Assembly: GCF_002072215.1 (NCBI RefSeq)
Contig: NZ_JXMW01000001.1
Span: 1 to 64,000, forward strand
DNA from: Methanobrevibacter arboriphilus JCM 13429 = DSM 1125
GTDB lineage: Archaea; Methanobacteriota; Methanobacteria; Methanobacteriales; Methanobacteriaceae
Direction: 5' to 3'
Length of the DNA: 64,000 bases
The notes beneath the pieces are model-generated. The model ran no database searches and was not told the origin of the DNA. It was given only the letters and a program-made list of their open reading frames with translations. This document shows positions 49,499 to 59,644 of this stretch, piece by piece. The translations under genes were made by a program, and so were the position numbers. Within the stretch, counting starts at the first letter, position 1, and every line of letters starts with the position of its first letter.

Positions 49499-49778
49499 AT
49501 TTTAAAAAACTTAAATTTTAGAATTTTACTTAAATTCTTTATTAAATTTTTTATATAATAATTTTACTTAAATTTTTTAAAAAAATTTTTAATTAAAAAT
49601 TTAAATAAAAGTTTATTGAAAGTTTAATAAAAAATTTTAATATATTAAAATAGAAAAATTTTAATATATTAAAAAGAAAAGAAGCTTTATAAAAATAAAT
49701 TTTATAAGACAATTTTAAGTTGAGATAACTTTTTTTACAGAAAAAAATATTTTATTTTGATTATCCGGAGAACATTTA

Positions 49779-50609
49779 ATGAATATTAATGAAACTTTAG
49801 ATTTAGAGTCTTTATCATCTCAACATTCTATTGTCCATGATTTAGAAGGTAGAATAAAGCTTATTGCTGTTTTAATTATTATAATATACACAGTTTTTTC
49901 TACTCAATTATTAGTTCCATTAGTTCTAGAAATATTTTTATTAATAATGATATTTCTAGCTAAGCTATCTTTTAAGAATTCTTTTATGAGAATAGCTCTA
50001 CTTTTACCATTTGGTGGATTTATTATATTATTTCAACCATTTATCCATCCAGGAGATATAATATGGCAAAGTCCTATTTCATGGATACATATTACCCAGT
50101 CAGGATTGAATTGGGCTATACTCTTAGCTTCTAGGTTAATTGTATGTTTAACTAGTATTGTATTACTATCTTCAACAAGTCCTATGCAAGAAATTGTTCA
50201 ATCACTTAGAAAATTAGGTATGCCTAGAGATTTAGCTATGATTTTAAGTATTATGGTTAGATTCTTATTTATTTTTGTTGATGAACTTCAATCCATTCGT
50301 AAAGCTCAAAAATCAAGAAATTTTGATATTCATAGTAAACTGACACCATATAAATGGAGAGTAAAACAGGTAGGATATTCGATAGCTATGATGTTTTTAA
50401 AAGCATATGAAAAAGGAGAAGCAACATACTCAAGTATGGTTAGTAGATGTTTTTCTGATAGTTCTGATTTGTATCATGTGAGAAAAAAAATAAATAAATC
50501 AGATTATATTTATATATCAACAATCATTAGTATTATAATTATTTTACAAATTTTAGTAACTTTTTATCCAGACTATTTAGGATATTTAGGTGTTGTTTTG
50601 TACAGATAG
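49779..50609 (+). CDS. cbiQ: ECF transporter transmembrane (T) component CbiQ
   Basis: The 276-residue protein has about five membrane helices and the two coupling-helix motifs of T components, AxxRxx-like SLRKLGMPRDLAMILSIMVRF and QKSRNF, which touch the ATPase. The N-terminus begins in a QHSIVHDLEGRIKLIAVL segment typical of CbiQ. GGAG is close to the ATG; cbiO follows after 21 nt. Confidence 0.9.
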   Translation: MNINETLDLESLSSQHSIVHDLEGRIKLIAVLIIIIYTVFSTQLLVPLVLEIFLLIMIFLAKLSFKNSFMRIALLLPFGGFIILFQPFIHPGDIIWQSPISWIHITQSGLNWAILLASRLIVCLTSIVLLSSTSPMQEIVQSLRKLGMPRDLAMILSIMVRFLFIFVDELQSIRKAQKSRNFDIHSKLTPYKWRVKQVGYSIAMMFLKAYEKGEATYSSMVSRCFSDSSDLYHVRKKINKSDYIYISTIISIIIILQILVTFYPDYLGYLGVVLYR

Positions 50610-50630
50610 ATAAAGAAGGAAGATTATAAA

Positions 50631-51482
50631 ATGAAAGAAACAGTTTTATCAACTGAAAATTTAGGATTCATATATCCTGATGGTACAGAAGCAATAAAAA
50701 ACATTAATATCTCTATTGAAAAAGGAGATAAAGTAGCGGTTATTGGATCTAATGGAGCTGGAAAATCAACATTATTTTCACACTTTAATGGACTTAGTGA
50801 GCCTACAGAAGGTATAATAAAAATTAACGAACAACCAATTGTTTATAAAAAGAAAGAATTGATGAAAATTAGACAAAAAGTAGGAGTTGTTTTTCAAAAA
50901 CCTGATGATCAACTTTTTGCACCTAGTGTTATAGAAGATGTGGCTTTTGGGCCAATGAACTTAGGATTATCTTTAGAAGAAGTAGATAAAAGAGTTAAAG
51001 AATCTTTAGAAATGGTTGGAATGACAGGTTTTGAGAATAAACCTCCTCATCATTTAAGTGGTGGGCAGCAAAAAAGAGTATCCATAGCAGGAGTAATAGC
51101 AATGCGTCCTGAAATTATGATACTTGACGAACCTACAGCAGGTCTTGATCCTCAAGGTGTAGAACAAGTTTTAAAGATTTTAAATGATTTAAATAAAAAT
51201 GGAATGAGTATTGTTATATCTTCACATGATGTAGAAATGATAACAGAATTTGCAGATAAAATATTTGTATTACATCATGGAAAAATTATAAATCAAGGAA
51301 CTACTGAAGAAGTCTTTGCAAATCACAAATTTTTAATAGAAGCTCATTTAAGACCTCCAAAATCATCTGAAATATTACATAGATTGAAAAAAAAAGGTTT
51401 AAATGTGGATATGAAGCTAACAACAAAAGATGCTTGTGATGAAATACTAAAAGCAAAAATGAAAAGCCAAAACAATATTTAA
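50631..51482 (+). CDS. cbiO: ECF transporter ATPase CbiO
   Basis: The 283-residue ABC ATPase drives metal uptake with CbiMQ and the PDGLE protein. Walker A is GSNGAGKST (near residue 39), the Q-loop [13 protein letters not shown], signature [13 protein letters not shown] and Walker [14 protein letters not shown]. The C-terminal 50 residues form an extra small domain common to archaeal CbiO. AAGGAAG precedes the ATG. Confidence 0.93.
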   Translation: MKETVLSTENLGFIYPDGTEAIKNINISIEKGDKVAVIGSNGAGKSTLFSHFNGLSEPTEGIIKINEQPIVYKKKELMKIRQKVGVVFQKPDDQLFAPSVIEDVAFGPMNLGLSLEEVDKRVKESLEMVGMTGFENKPPHHLSGGQQKRVSIAGVIAMRPEIMILDEPTAGLDPQGVEQVLKILNDLNKNGMSIVISSHDVEMITEFADKIFVLHHGKIINQGTTEEVFANHKFLIEAHLRPPKSSEILHRLKKKGLNVDMKLTTKDACDEILKAKMKSQNNI

Positions 51483-51634
51483 GATCAAAGCAACATTTAA
51501 AAGTCAAAATAACAATTAAAATTAAAAACATTTAAAATTTAAAATAACAATTAAAGATCGAAAAATATTAAAAACTCAAAAGAATATTTAAAAATAAAAA
51601 TATTTAAGTTTAATACTCATTTTAATCTTAATGT

Positions 51635-52891
51635 TCATAGTACAGGTTCCATTTTTTTCATCAATAAACCCATAAATATGATTAACATAGGGAAAAAGAA
51701 AATATAAATAATCAGAATAATATTGCTTGGAATTACATCTCCCATTACAGTAGAAGCTGCCATTAACATTATCAAGAGGATTACAGGGCCTAATATAGCT
51801 ATGAATGTATATATCATTATGAAAGCATTCAGTTTTTGAGAATAATCTTTTAATTTTATTCGAATATCATAAGAAATATCTTCAGCAATTATATTAAGAT
51901 TTGAAGAAAGATTCCCTCCAGTATTCATAGTTCCAATAATCTGCTGAATTATTCTATTTAAACCATCAGAAGAAGTTCTATTAAATAAGTTAGTCAATGC
52001 TCTTTCAGTAGTTTCACCATACTTGATTTCTTCAATAACTATTGAAAATTCATGAGATAACAACCCATAATTTGAGTTAGCTATTGAATTTATGACATCA
52101 TGTAAACCTTTACCTGATCTTAACTCAGTAACCATTTGTCGAACTGCATATGGTAATTCATTAGATATTTCAGTCTTACTTTTATCTTTATTCCTCTTTG
52201 GAAAACTAATAATCCAAAACATTACTAAGCTTAATAAAATCAAGATAGCTAAAGCTACTTCAAAACCTAAAAATACATAACTAAATATTATACAGACTAA
52301 TAAAAGTGAGATTAGAATCAATAAAAATAGTTTTATATTAATAAACGGTATAGAGATAGAACCTATTTTTTTATTATCAAAGACTTTATTTAAATTTCCA
52401 TCTATAAAATTAATTTTTATATTTTCAGTTCTTGAGTTTCTTTTTATTATAGAACTTCTAATATTTTCAAAGAAAGTATTATTAATATTTTTTTTATATA
52501 AACTTTCTTTAGCTAAATATTTTTTATTTAAGTCTTCTTTATCTAAATATCTTTTATCTAAGCCTTCTTTAACTAAATCTTTTTTATATAAATCATTATT
52601 ATATTTATTTATTTTAGCATAGTTATTTATGTTATTATGTCTATTTATATCAGTTAAATTATTATTTAAGCCATCAACATCCTCATTATTTGAATAGCTA
52701 TTATTAAAGTTTTTATTCTGTGAATTATGATTAAGAACTTTTTTATTAATTTCATCACAAATTCCTTTTGTAAGTGTAAAAAATAAAAAAAGAATATTTC
52801 TAAAAATTACAAAAATTTTAAAAGTTAAATTAAATAATACTATACATTTGCCTGTTAAAGAAATGAAAAAGCTTTTTAAAATAATATCCAC
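51635..52891 (-). CDS. Type II/IV secretion or pilus membrane protein (TadC/GspF-type)
   Basis: The 418-residue protein has the T2SSF pattern: a cytosolic block (ELPYAVRQMVTELRSGKGLHDVINSIANS and EFSIVIEEIKYGETTERALTNLFNRTSSDGLNRIIQQI) between membrane helices, two helices near 185-235 and two at the C-terminus. Such proteins form the membrane platform of archaeal pili next to the ATPase, whose gene ends 53 nt upstream. Unusual is an insertion of about 95 residues near the N-terminus, Asn-rich and then of 7-9 residue units (KDLVKEGLDKRYLDKEDLNK type). The GTG start at 52891 has its AGGAG overlapping the codon, so the start may be slightly different. Confidence 0.8.
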   Translation of the reverse strand: MDIILKSFFISLTGKCIVLFNLTFKIFVIFRNILFLFFTLTKGICDEINKKVLNHNSQNKNFNNSYSNNEDVDGLNNNLTDINRHNNINNYAKINKYNNDLYKKDLVKEGLDKRYLDKEDLNKKYLAKESLYKKNINNTFFENIRSSIIKRNSRTENIKINFIDGNLNKVFDNKKIGSISIPFINIKLFLLILISLLLVCIIFSYVFLGFEVALAILILLSLVMFWIISFPKRNKDKSKTEISNELPYAVRQMVTELRSGKGLHDVINSIANSNYGLLSHEFSIVIEEIKYGETTERALTNLFNRTSSDGLNRIIQQIIGTMNTGGNLSSNLNIIAEDISYDIRIKLKDYSQKLNAFIMIYTFIAILGPVILLIMLMAASTVMGDVIPSNIILIIYIFFFPMLIIFMGLLMKKMEPVL

Positions 52892-52943
52892 TCCTAATCT
52901 TGATATTATAATTTTGGTAAATCCATAATTTAAGCTTCACAAT

Positions 52944-54512
52944 TTAATCATTTGATATATAATCAAGGACATTGAAAGGGTTTAAATAGTAATTACCTAT
53001 AAATTTATTTAATTCATGAATATTTCTAATATTATTATTAGATAAAAAATTTAAAACTCGTTTTCTTTTATCTATTTCATCAAAAAGATCTTTAACTTTG
53101 ATTCCTTTAATATCTGCAATTGTCTGCAATGTATTACAGGAGATAGAAACATTTTCTATTTTATCATTTTTTGAATTCCAATTGAAAATTTTATTCAATT
53201 GAATAGTACCTTCTTCAATACCAACAACTTCAACAACCTCAGTTACTCTTCGAACAGAAACACCATCAGAGCGATATATTCTATTTTGCATTATTATAAA
53301 ATCAATAGCTGAAATCATTACTTTTGGAACATTCATAGGAGCATTCGTAAGTCGAGTTATGGTTTCACGTGAACTATTAGAATGAAGTGTTCCAAATCCA
53401 GAATGCCCAGTATTAAGTGCTGTAAATAAAGTTATTGCTTCTTTTCCTCTAACTTCACCTACGATTATTCTGTCAGGCCTTTGCCTTAATGAATTTTTAA
53501 CTAAATCGTCCATTGTTAGTTCACCTTTATTTTCAATGTTAGAATTTCTTGTTTCCATTCTTAAAACATGCTGATGAGGTATTTGAAGTTCAAGTGTGTC
53601 TTCAATAGTAATTATTCTTTCCCTAGGATTTATAAATGCAGCTAGAGAATTTAAAGTCGTTGTTTTTCCTGAGCTTGTTCCACCAGAAATAATAGTATTA
53701 GCAGGTTTTACTCCTAATCCATCTACGCATAACCATAAAAATGCAGCTAATTCAGAGTTCAATGTATTTTTATTAATAATATCTATAATAGTTAAAGGAT
53801 CTTTTTTAAACTTTCTAATAGTAAGAGATGGGCCATCAGCAGAAATTGGAGGAATTGTTGCATTAACTCTTGAACCATTCTCAAGCCTTGCATCCATTAT
53901 TGGAGATTCTTGATCTATTCTTCGATTAACTTGACGAGCTATTGAATCGATTACTGAAAGAATTTCTTCATCTGTTTTATATATTAGATTTGACTCCATC
54001 ATACCATAATCCCTATGATAAACAAAAACAGGCTTATTAATACCTATTATCATTATCTCTTCAAGTTCATCATCACTTATCAATGAATCAAGTTCACCAT
54101 ATCCAATAATTTCTTTAAAAAATTTATTAGCTAATTTATCAACGCCTTCATTGGAAAAAGTTTTACCTGAACCATTTTTAAAAGTATTATGTTTAGAATT
54201 TAAGTCATTATCATTGTGGTTCATCTTATTAGATGGAATATCATAACTTAAGTAATCGTCAACATTCTCTTTATTTTTAATAATACTACTTGTTAAAAAA
54301 TCTTTAATATGATCTAATAATTCTTTTTCATTAATTCTGAAATTTTTACCTGAAGACACAGCTTCATCAACAAGATTATCCCTTAAATCTTCTAATAAAA
54401 ATTTTTCTGTTTCTGAAAAATCTGTTTTTAATAACTCATATTTTGGTATTGTACTATTACCATTATTTCTAAAATTATTATTTAAATTCTCATTTTCTTT
54501 ATTAATAGGCAT
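52944..54512 (-). CDS. Type II/IV secretion or pilus ATPase (TadA/GspE family)
   Basis: A 522-residue hexameric ATPase that powers pilus or secretion assembly. Walker A is GGTSSGKTT (residues 277-285), Asp box [13 protein letters not shown], Walker [13 protein letters not shown] and the His box [17 protein letters not shown], all intact. The N-terminal 130 residues are Asn-rich and poorly conserved. It forms an operon with the TadC-type gene downstream. No pilin or prepilin peptidase gene was found within the window, so the substrate is unknown. Confidence 0.92.
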   Translation of the reverse strand: MPINKENENLNNNFRNNGNSTIPKYELLKTDFSETEKFLLEDLRDNLVDEAVSSGKNFRINEKELLDHIKDFLTSSIIKNKENVDDYLSYDIPSNKMNHNDNDLNSKHNTFKNGSGKTFSNEGVDKLANKFFKEIIGYGELDSLISDDELEEIMIIGINKPVFVYHRDYGMMESNLIYKTDEEILSVIDSIARQVNRRIDQESPIMDARLENGSRVNATIPPISADGPSLTIRKFKKDPLTIIDIINKNTLNSELAAFLWLCVDGLGVKPANTIISGGTSSGKTTTLNSLAAFINPRERIITIEDTLELQIPHQHVLRMETRNSNIENKGELTMDDLVKNSLRQRPDRIIVGEVRGKEAITLFTALNTGHSGFGTLHSNSSRETITRLTNAPMNVPKVMISAIDFIIMQNRIYRSDGVSVRRVTEVVEVVGIEEGTIQLNKIFNWNSKNDKIENVSISCNTLQTIADIKGIKVKDLFDEIDKRKRVLNFLSNNNIRNIHELNKFIGNYYLNPFNVLDYISND

Positions 54513-54689
54513 AATTTCACCTTTGATTATATTAGTAACAATAAATAATAAATATATACTAATAAATATACAATATAAATTAAAATAATAATCATTATAA
54601 TTAATAATAAAATAATATTATTTATTATTACTATAATAATATTATTATTAAAAGTAAGATATAAAGATAACTAAAACAAAAATGATAGT

Positions 54690-55862
54690 ATGGAAAAAAA
54701 AATATTTTCAAAAAATTATAGTCGACTTAATATTGATAGAATAAGTTATAATCTATCAAAAGAAATAATTAATACTGAAAATATCCATAATTCTTTAAAA
54801 AAAACACAAAAATGTCCAGAATGCGAAATTAATCTTCCAATTAAGATTAAAAAATTTAAAAACATAGACGAGCAAGTAAATTTATGTGATATTGATGATG
54901 AATTTGGTAGATGTAGCTGTGGAAAAAGACATCTAGATATAATAATGACTCATGTTTTAAAAATAATGAAAGATGAAAAGATTGAATTAAGAAACTACAA
55001 TCTTCGAAATGGACCAGTACCACTCATAACTCCACTAACAAACCACCCTAACATATATCTAAAAAAAAATTCCCTGATAATTTTACATACAGATTTAACA
55101 AAACATATTGCAGAGATAATATTAGACGAAGTTAGTGAAATTAAAGGAGTGTTGAAAGGAAATTCAAGAAAAACAGTTGGAAAAATTGATTCAAATTGTG
55201 AAGAAACATCATACAAAATTTTAAAAGGAAACGACATAAGATGTGATATAATTCAAAGTCCACTTGGAAAAATAGCTATAAATAAAGTTCAGCATCTAAG
55301 TTACATAGAGTTTCCAAACTCTTCAGAAAACAAAATAATTAATTTATGTAATTATCTAAAATCAAAGAATTATTCCAGAGAAGAAATTTCCAAATTAAAA
55401 GTTTTAGATGGGACCTGTGGTAATGGAACTCTAGGTATATTTTTATTAAAATTAGGTGTTAAAGAAGTAGTTTTTAATGATATATGGAAACCTGCAACAA
55501 TAATGACATTAGTAAATCTTGAAGCTAATGGATTTAAGATGATCAAAGAAAGATTTAATAAAAATATGTCTGAACTTAAAAGTGATGAAAGACTACTACC
55601 AAAGACAAAAATAACAAAAGAAAAAACTAGAAAAATAGAAGGATATAACTATGAAAACTTTGAAATGTCATTCGGTGAAAATTTCAGAATATATAACCTA
55701 TCTATAGAAAAATTATACTCAAAACTAAAAAATTACGAATTTAATAAAGAAAATGAAGATAAAGAATTCGATATATGCATATTAGATTGTTTTCCTGAAA
55801 CAAACACAAGCCCAATCAAAAAAATAGCTGAAAAAATAGCTATAGATGTCCTAATTGTTTAA
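54690..55862 (+). CDS. Zinc-ribbon SAM-methyltransferase-like protein
   Basis: I do not recognise the exact family. Residues 40-85 hold a CxxC and a C-x-C pair (CPECEINLP, then CSCGKRH), likely a zinc site. The C-terminal half has a class I methyltransferase core: VLDGTCGNGTLGIFLLKLGV (motif I), VVFNDIWKPATIMTLVNLEANG (motif II, acidic), and a late ICILDCFPETN (motif IV). The substrate is unknown, RNA or protein. No ribosome-binding site is seen; the mRNA may be leaderless. It is convergent with the 81-residue gene. Confidence 0.6.
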   Translation: MEKKIFSKNYSRLNIDRISYNLSKEIINTENIHNSLKKTQKCPECEINLPIKIKKFKNIDEQVNLCDIDDEFGRCSCGKRHLDIIMTHVLKIMKDEKIELRNYNLRNGPVPLITPLTNHPNIYLKKNSLIILHTDLTKHIAEIILDEVSEIKGVLKGNSRKTVGKIDSNCEETSYKILKGNDIRCDIIQSPLGKIAINKVQHLSYIEFPNSSENKIINLCNYLKSKNYSREEISKLKVLDGTCGNGTLGIFLLKLGVKEVVFNDIWKPATIMTLVNLEANGFKMIKERFNKNMSELKSDERLLPKTKITKEKTRKIEGYNYENFEMSFGENFRIYNLSIEKLYSKLKNYEFNKENEDKEFDICILDCFPETNTSPIKKIAEKIAIDVLIV

Positions 55863-55911
55863 ATTCAAAACATCTCTACAGAATTTTTCTATTATAATCT
55901 TATTACATTCT

Positions 55912-56157
55912 TCACTTTTTTTTAGACTCATCAAAATAATATAAATAATATTCAATTTCATCATTACTTTTAAATTCTAGAACAACAATAGCTAATGGAC
56001 TTATAGAAAAAACTCCCGATTCATCTGAATTTGAAATCATAATAGATAAATCATAGAACGGATAAATCTTAAATTTACCTAAACTAAAAGCTTTTGTGAA
56101 AAAACTTTCTTCATGAAGTTTAAACTTTAAAATCTCTGCTAAATAATCTTTAATCAT
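55912..56157 (-). CDS. Small protein coupled to the DUF2953 gene
   Basis: An 81-residue protein whose start overlaps the end of the DUF2953 gene by 8 nt, which strongly suggests translational coupling. It is rich in Phe, Tyr and Leu (KFKIYPFYDLSIMISNSDESG, then strands), with a charged Lys tail, and no membrane segment is obvious. I do not recognise the family. Confidence 0.55.
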   Translation of the reverse strand: MIKDYLAEILKFKLHEESFFTKAFSLGKFKIYPFYDLSIMISNSDESGVFSISPLAIVVLEFKSNDEIEYYLYYFDESKKK

Positions 56158-56896
56158 TTTTAAACAGCTTCCTTGACTTTAATATAAGTTTAATCATGCT
56201 TTTTTTAGTTAAAAGTTTAAAGATTTTTAATGCTGGCTTTAAAAGATTTATTTTAAATGAAATTTCACTTTTAAAATTCATAATCTCTCTATTAAAAACT
56301 GGTTCTGCAGAGAGACTAAAAGATTTATGCATATTAGGAGCAGCTGAAAAAGCCCATATATAACCTAAAATAGTTGCAGTATCCACAGGACTTGAAAATC
56401 CCAATATCAGATGAGTTTTAAAGCTTTTTAATTCTATAGAAGATAAAATAGATTTAATCAAATCTATTATATCCCAAAAATTGATTTTGATAAGAGGAAA
56501 TAATGTTTTAAATTCATTCCATTTATTTTTAGATTTTTTACCTTTTTTATCTTTTTTACCTTTTTTGCCTTTTTTATCATTATTTTCTTTCTTTTCATCA
56601 TTTGAAGATTTATCATCAGTATCTTTAGTATTAATTTTATTGTTAACCTTATTATTTTTATTTTTAGAATCCTTATTATTTTTAGAATTTTTATTATTTT
56701 CTTCAATATCTGGAAAATTTTTAGAAAAAATTCTAATAAAAGACCATTTAACCTCAATATGTCCTTTAAAATCATTTTCCTTTTTATTTAGAAATATATT
56801 TATATCTAACCCAACATATAAGAAAATCAATAGTAATATTATGATAAAAATAATTAAAAATAAAATTATTTCTAAAATTAAAGTTAATAGATCCAA
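56150..56896 (-). CDS. DUF2953 membrane protein (YtfI-like)
   Basis: The 248-residue protein has an N-terminal membrane helix (LILEIILFLIIFIIILLLIFLYV-like, residues 5-27), a Lys/Asn/Asp-rich low-complexity linker (residues 65-120: KNSKNNKDSKNKNNK and KKGKKGKKDKKGKKSK) and a C-terminal domain with FSSPVDTATILGYIWA, the DUF2953 signature. In Bacillus-type genomes the homologue ytfI lies next to ytfJ (GerW); here a GerW gene lies directly upstream on the same strand. TTG start behind AAAGGGG. The role is unknown. Confidence 0.75.
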   Translation of the reverse strand: MDLLTLILEIILFLIIFIIILLLIFLYVGLDINIFLNKKENDFKGHIEVKWSFIRIFSKNFPDIEENNKNSKNNKDSKNKNNKVNNKINTKDTDDKSSNDEKKENNDKKGKKGKKDKKGKKSKNKWNEFKTLFPLIKINFWDIIDLIKSILSSIELKSFKTHLILGFSSPVDTATILGYIWAFSAAPNMHKSFSLSAEPVFNREIMNFKSEISFKINLLKPALKIFKLLTKKSMIKLILKSRKLFKND

Positions 56897-57022
56897 ATTA
56901 TCCCCTTTAGCAAGATAGACATTAAAATATTAAATAAATATTAAATTATTAGATAGATATTAAAATACATATGGATTATTCAGAAAATTCAAGTAAGTTA
57001 ATTTATAATATATGGCTAAAGT

Positions 57023-57454
57023 CTATTCAGAATCTTTTACTTCAGTATAATCTTCATTAGGATTATTTACAAATTCAGAATTGGATTTATCTGTTTGCTC
57101 ATTATAATTAGAAATAATTTCTTTTATTAAATCAGTTGCAACTATGCCCAATTCAGATATTGCTTTACTAGTTTCAGTGGCCTTTGTTAGATTTAATACT
57201 CTAACACCATCCATACCCTCTAATTTTTTATCAACAACCACTATGGAAATAGGTTCTATTCCAGCACCAGCACCTGAACCAAATCCATTATCAGAATCAG
57301 AACTATTTACTTGTCCAGCACCAAAACCAAATCCCCATTTCATAAAAGGAATCAATATCTTATCTTCAGTTTCTATTGGATCTCCAACAAAATTTCTAAC
57401 ATTTAAAAGCTTTTTTAATTCATCTACTGTAGTTTTAATAGAATTATCCGTCAT
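57023..57454 (-). CDS. GerW/YtfJ-family protein
   Basis: A 143-residue protein with the family pattern of an N-terminal helix (TTVDELKKLLNVRNFVGDPI), a V/I-rich strand, the GFGFGAGQ block and a long Gly-rich stretch (GFGSGAGAGIEPISIVVV). In Bacillus the homologue YtfJ/GerW is a spore protein, but such genes occur in non-spore-forming bacteria and archaea. Pairing with DUF2953 downstream suggests they act together, perhaps at the membrane. AAGGTGATAATATG gives the start; the C-terminus is Asn/Glu-rich. Confidence 0.85.
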   Translation of the reverse strand: MTDNSIKTTVDELKKLLNVRNFVGDPIETEDKILIPFMKWGFGFGAGQVNSSDSDNGFGSGAGAGIEPISIVVVDKKLEGMDGVRVLNLTKATETSKAISELGIVATDLIKEIISNYNEQTDKSNSEFVNNPNEDYTEVKDSE

Positions 57455-57835
57455 ATTATCACCTTTATCTTTAATATTTTAGAAACCAAAAATAATAATA
57501 AAAATTATAAAAATTTTAAAAGTTAAAAATTTGGTAACTAATTAATCAAATAATGATATATATAATATATAAAACATAGTTAAAATAACTTTTTGAAATT
57601 ATATAATCAATAAATAATAAAAGCTTCATTTTTGGCTTTATAAAAATAGAAAATTTTTATAAAAAAGAAAAAAATGAAAAAAAATGAAAAAGAAAAAAGA
57701 ATATCTAAAAAAGAACAATATATCTAAAATAATAATAATGATAAAACCAAAACAAGATATTAATAAACCAAAACGATATAATAATAAACCAAAGTTATAT
57801 AATATAAACTAAAACAATATATAAAGCTAAATAAA
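57455..57835. other. AT-rich gap with AATAAACCAAAACGATAT-like repeats
   Basis: About 380 nt between gerW and the tctA-family gene. Near-copies of AATAAACCAAAACGATATAAT lie at 57740-57830. No gene is seen; a gerW promoter is expected at the left end (TATATAATATATAAAAC near 57560). Confidence 0.5.
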
Positions 57836-59083
57836 CTATATGAACATTTCAAAATAGATTATCATTGCAGGAATTATTAAAACTCCCATTAAATGAGATT
57901 TAGAAACACCTAAATAATGTGGAAGCAAGCCCATAGCAGTTGAAGTAATAAGGGCAAGAGTAATATAGATAATATTAGCACTATAAATTATTGTAAATAT
58001 ATATAAAATCAATACCATTAAAATTATAACTATAAAAGACAACTTTTTATAATTTATGTTTTGCATTATCTTAGAAAAACTATCCCCTAATTTTAAACAT
58101 AACATTAATGATATAGATACTGCTACAAGTGCAGTGAATATGAATATTAACAAATGCCAAATACTAAATGTACTTATTAAGTAACTCATATAAACAGCTA
58201 TTCCACTTCGAGGGTTTCCAATTAGATAAATACATATAAGAGAAAATAAAGTATCAGAAGTGTTTAAACCACTAATTGATGTTAAAAAATTCTCAGTATT
58301 GTCTTCACCATCCCCACCAGCTACTGTCTGAGCTATTATACTTCCCTGTGCAGGACCAAAACCTGGTAAAAACCCAAGAATAGCTCCAGATACACCACCT
58401 GCAAAAATTCCCCTTAACATATTACTATTCAATTCAAGGTCATAAAATTTGTTTTGATGAGGCATAAAAGATTTATCATTTAAACTAAATAAAATAGTGC
58501 TTATTCCAAAGAGACCTGAAAATATACACATCATAGAAAGTCCTGATGATATAGGTGTTTGAAAGATAGTCCAACCTAAAAAACCTGAAAAAATAAATAA
58601 TATAGATGACCAAAAAAAGGCTTTTTTACCATTACTTAATCTCCAAAGCATATATACTGAAACTAAAAGAAGTATTACAAATGTATAAGGTTTTACAGCT
58701 CCTTGTATATTAGGTAAAAAAATTATAAGTATTGGGAGTATTAATATAATGACAATTATTGCTCCAAATCCACCAATAGCAACTATTCTAATAGCTTCTT
58801 TAGATCTTCCTTCTAAAACCATTCGATGACCAGGTAATACTGATACTGCAGTTGCTTCATCAGGTACTCCCAAAAATATAGAAGGTATAAATTCTATCAA
58901 TGCATGTGCAATTGACATAGCTACCAAAAATACACATAAAAATTCTGGTGAAAAAATTCCCAATAAAAAAGCAGAAGATGTAAAAATTATAGCTCCTGCT
59001 GTATTAACATGAATTCCTGGAATTAATCCAGTGATTGCACCACATATAACACCTAAAAAGCAAGCAAAAATAAGATCAAACAT
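57836..59083 (-). CDS. TctA-family (DUF112) membrane permease
   Basis: The 415-residue polytopic protein with 10-12 membrane helices matches the archaeal branch of the TctA permeases of tripartite tricarboxylate transporters: the N-terminal GVICGAITGLIPGIHVNTAG and the later internal repeat GVSGAILGFLPGFGPAQGS are the two PGFGP-type signatures. No TctB or TctC gene adjoins, so the substrate and partner are unknown; archaeal members often stand alone. CAGGTGTGATAGG precedes the ATG. Confidence 0.85.
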   Translation of the reverse strand: MFDLIFACFLGVICGAITGLIPGIHVNTAGAIIFTSSAFLLGIFSPEFLCVFLVAMSIAHALIEFIPSIFLGVPDEATAVSVLPGHRMVLEGRSKEAIRIVAIGGFGAIIVIILILPILIIFLPNIQGAVKPYTFVILLLVSVYMLWRLSNGKKAFFWSSILFIFSGFLGWTIFQTPISSGLSMMCIFSGLFGISTILFSLNDKSFMPHQNKFYDLELNSNMLRGIFAGGVSGAILGFLPGFGPAQGSIIAQTVAGGDGEDNTENFLTSISGLNTSDTLFSLICIYLIGNPRSGIAVYMSYLISTFSIWHLLIFIFTALVAVSISLMLCLKLGDSFSKIMQNINYKKLSFIVIILMVLILYIFTIIYSANIIYITLALITSTAMGLLPHYLGVSKSHLMGVLIIPAMIIYFEMFI

Positions 59084-59319
59084 CCTATCACACCTGCACT
59101 TTAATATTTATAGATGAATTAGTAATAATTATATTAATAATTATACAATTATCAATTGAAAAAATAAAAATGAAAAATAAAATAATTAATATTATTTTAA
59201 ATTTAAATTAATAATAAACTAAAATTAATTTAATATTATTAAATTAAAAATAAATTGATAATATTAAATAAAGTTAAATTAATTAATAATAATTTAGTAA
59301 GTTAAAATTAAAATGAAAA

Positions 59320-59589
59320 CTACATCAATCTTCTAACATCAAGAACCTCTACACTGTTGACATTTGGAAGTTTTGCTAATTTTTCCTCTACTATTTCGGT
59401 TCCACCTTCGCCATCATCAATGATAAACATCACATTTAAAGCTACTAAACCAAAAGCAATAGGTTCTTCATCTATTTTATGTAATTCAGCATCTTCACTA
59501 ACAACATTTTGAGCATCAATTTTCATTTGTTCTAGGTCAACATCAGGGCTTTCAGGCATTAATTTTACAGTTGCTACAACTTCTCCCAT
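59320..59589 (-). CDS. ef1b: Translation elongation factor 1-beta (GDP-exchange factor)
   Basis: The 89-residue archaeal EF-1beta recycles EF-1alpha-GDP. The sequence (MGEVVATVKLMPESPDVDLE, then EPIAFGLVALNVMFIIDDGEGGTE and VNSVEVLDVRRLM) matches the family over its full length. The ATG at 59589 is preferred to an upstream in-frame ATG (59613) because GGAGG lies 8 nt before it. An array of 44-bp repeats lies upstream. Confidence 0.95.
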   Translation of the reverse strand: MGEVVATVKLMPESPDVDLEQMKIDAQNVVSEDAELHKIDEEPIAFGLVALNVMFIIDDGEGGTEIVEEKLAKLPNVNSVEVLDVRRLM

Positions 59590-59644
59590 TTTAAATCCTC
59601 CGAATAAAATCATTTTAGAAATTTCGAAATTTATATTATAAATA

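Noticed and set aside
56481-56918. Plus-strand 145-codon Phe/Leu/Ser-rich frame opposite DUF2953
   Set aside because: It is the complement of the Lys-rich linker of the DUF2953 gene, which has a proper start, ribosome-binding site and family match.
57023-57454. Sporulation capacity suggested by a GerW homologue
   Set aside because: GerW/YtfJ relatives are widespread outside spore formers, and no other spore gene is in the window.
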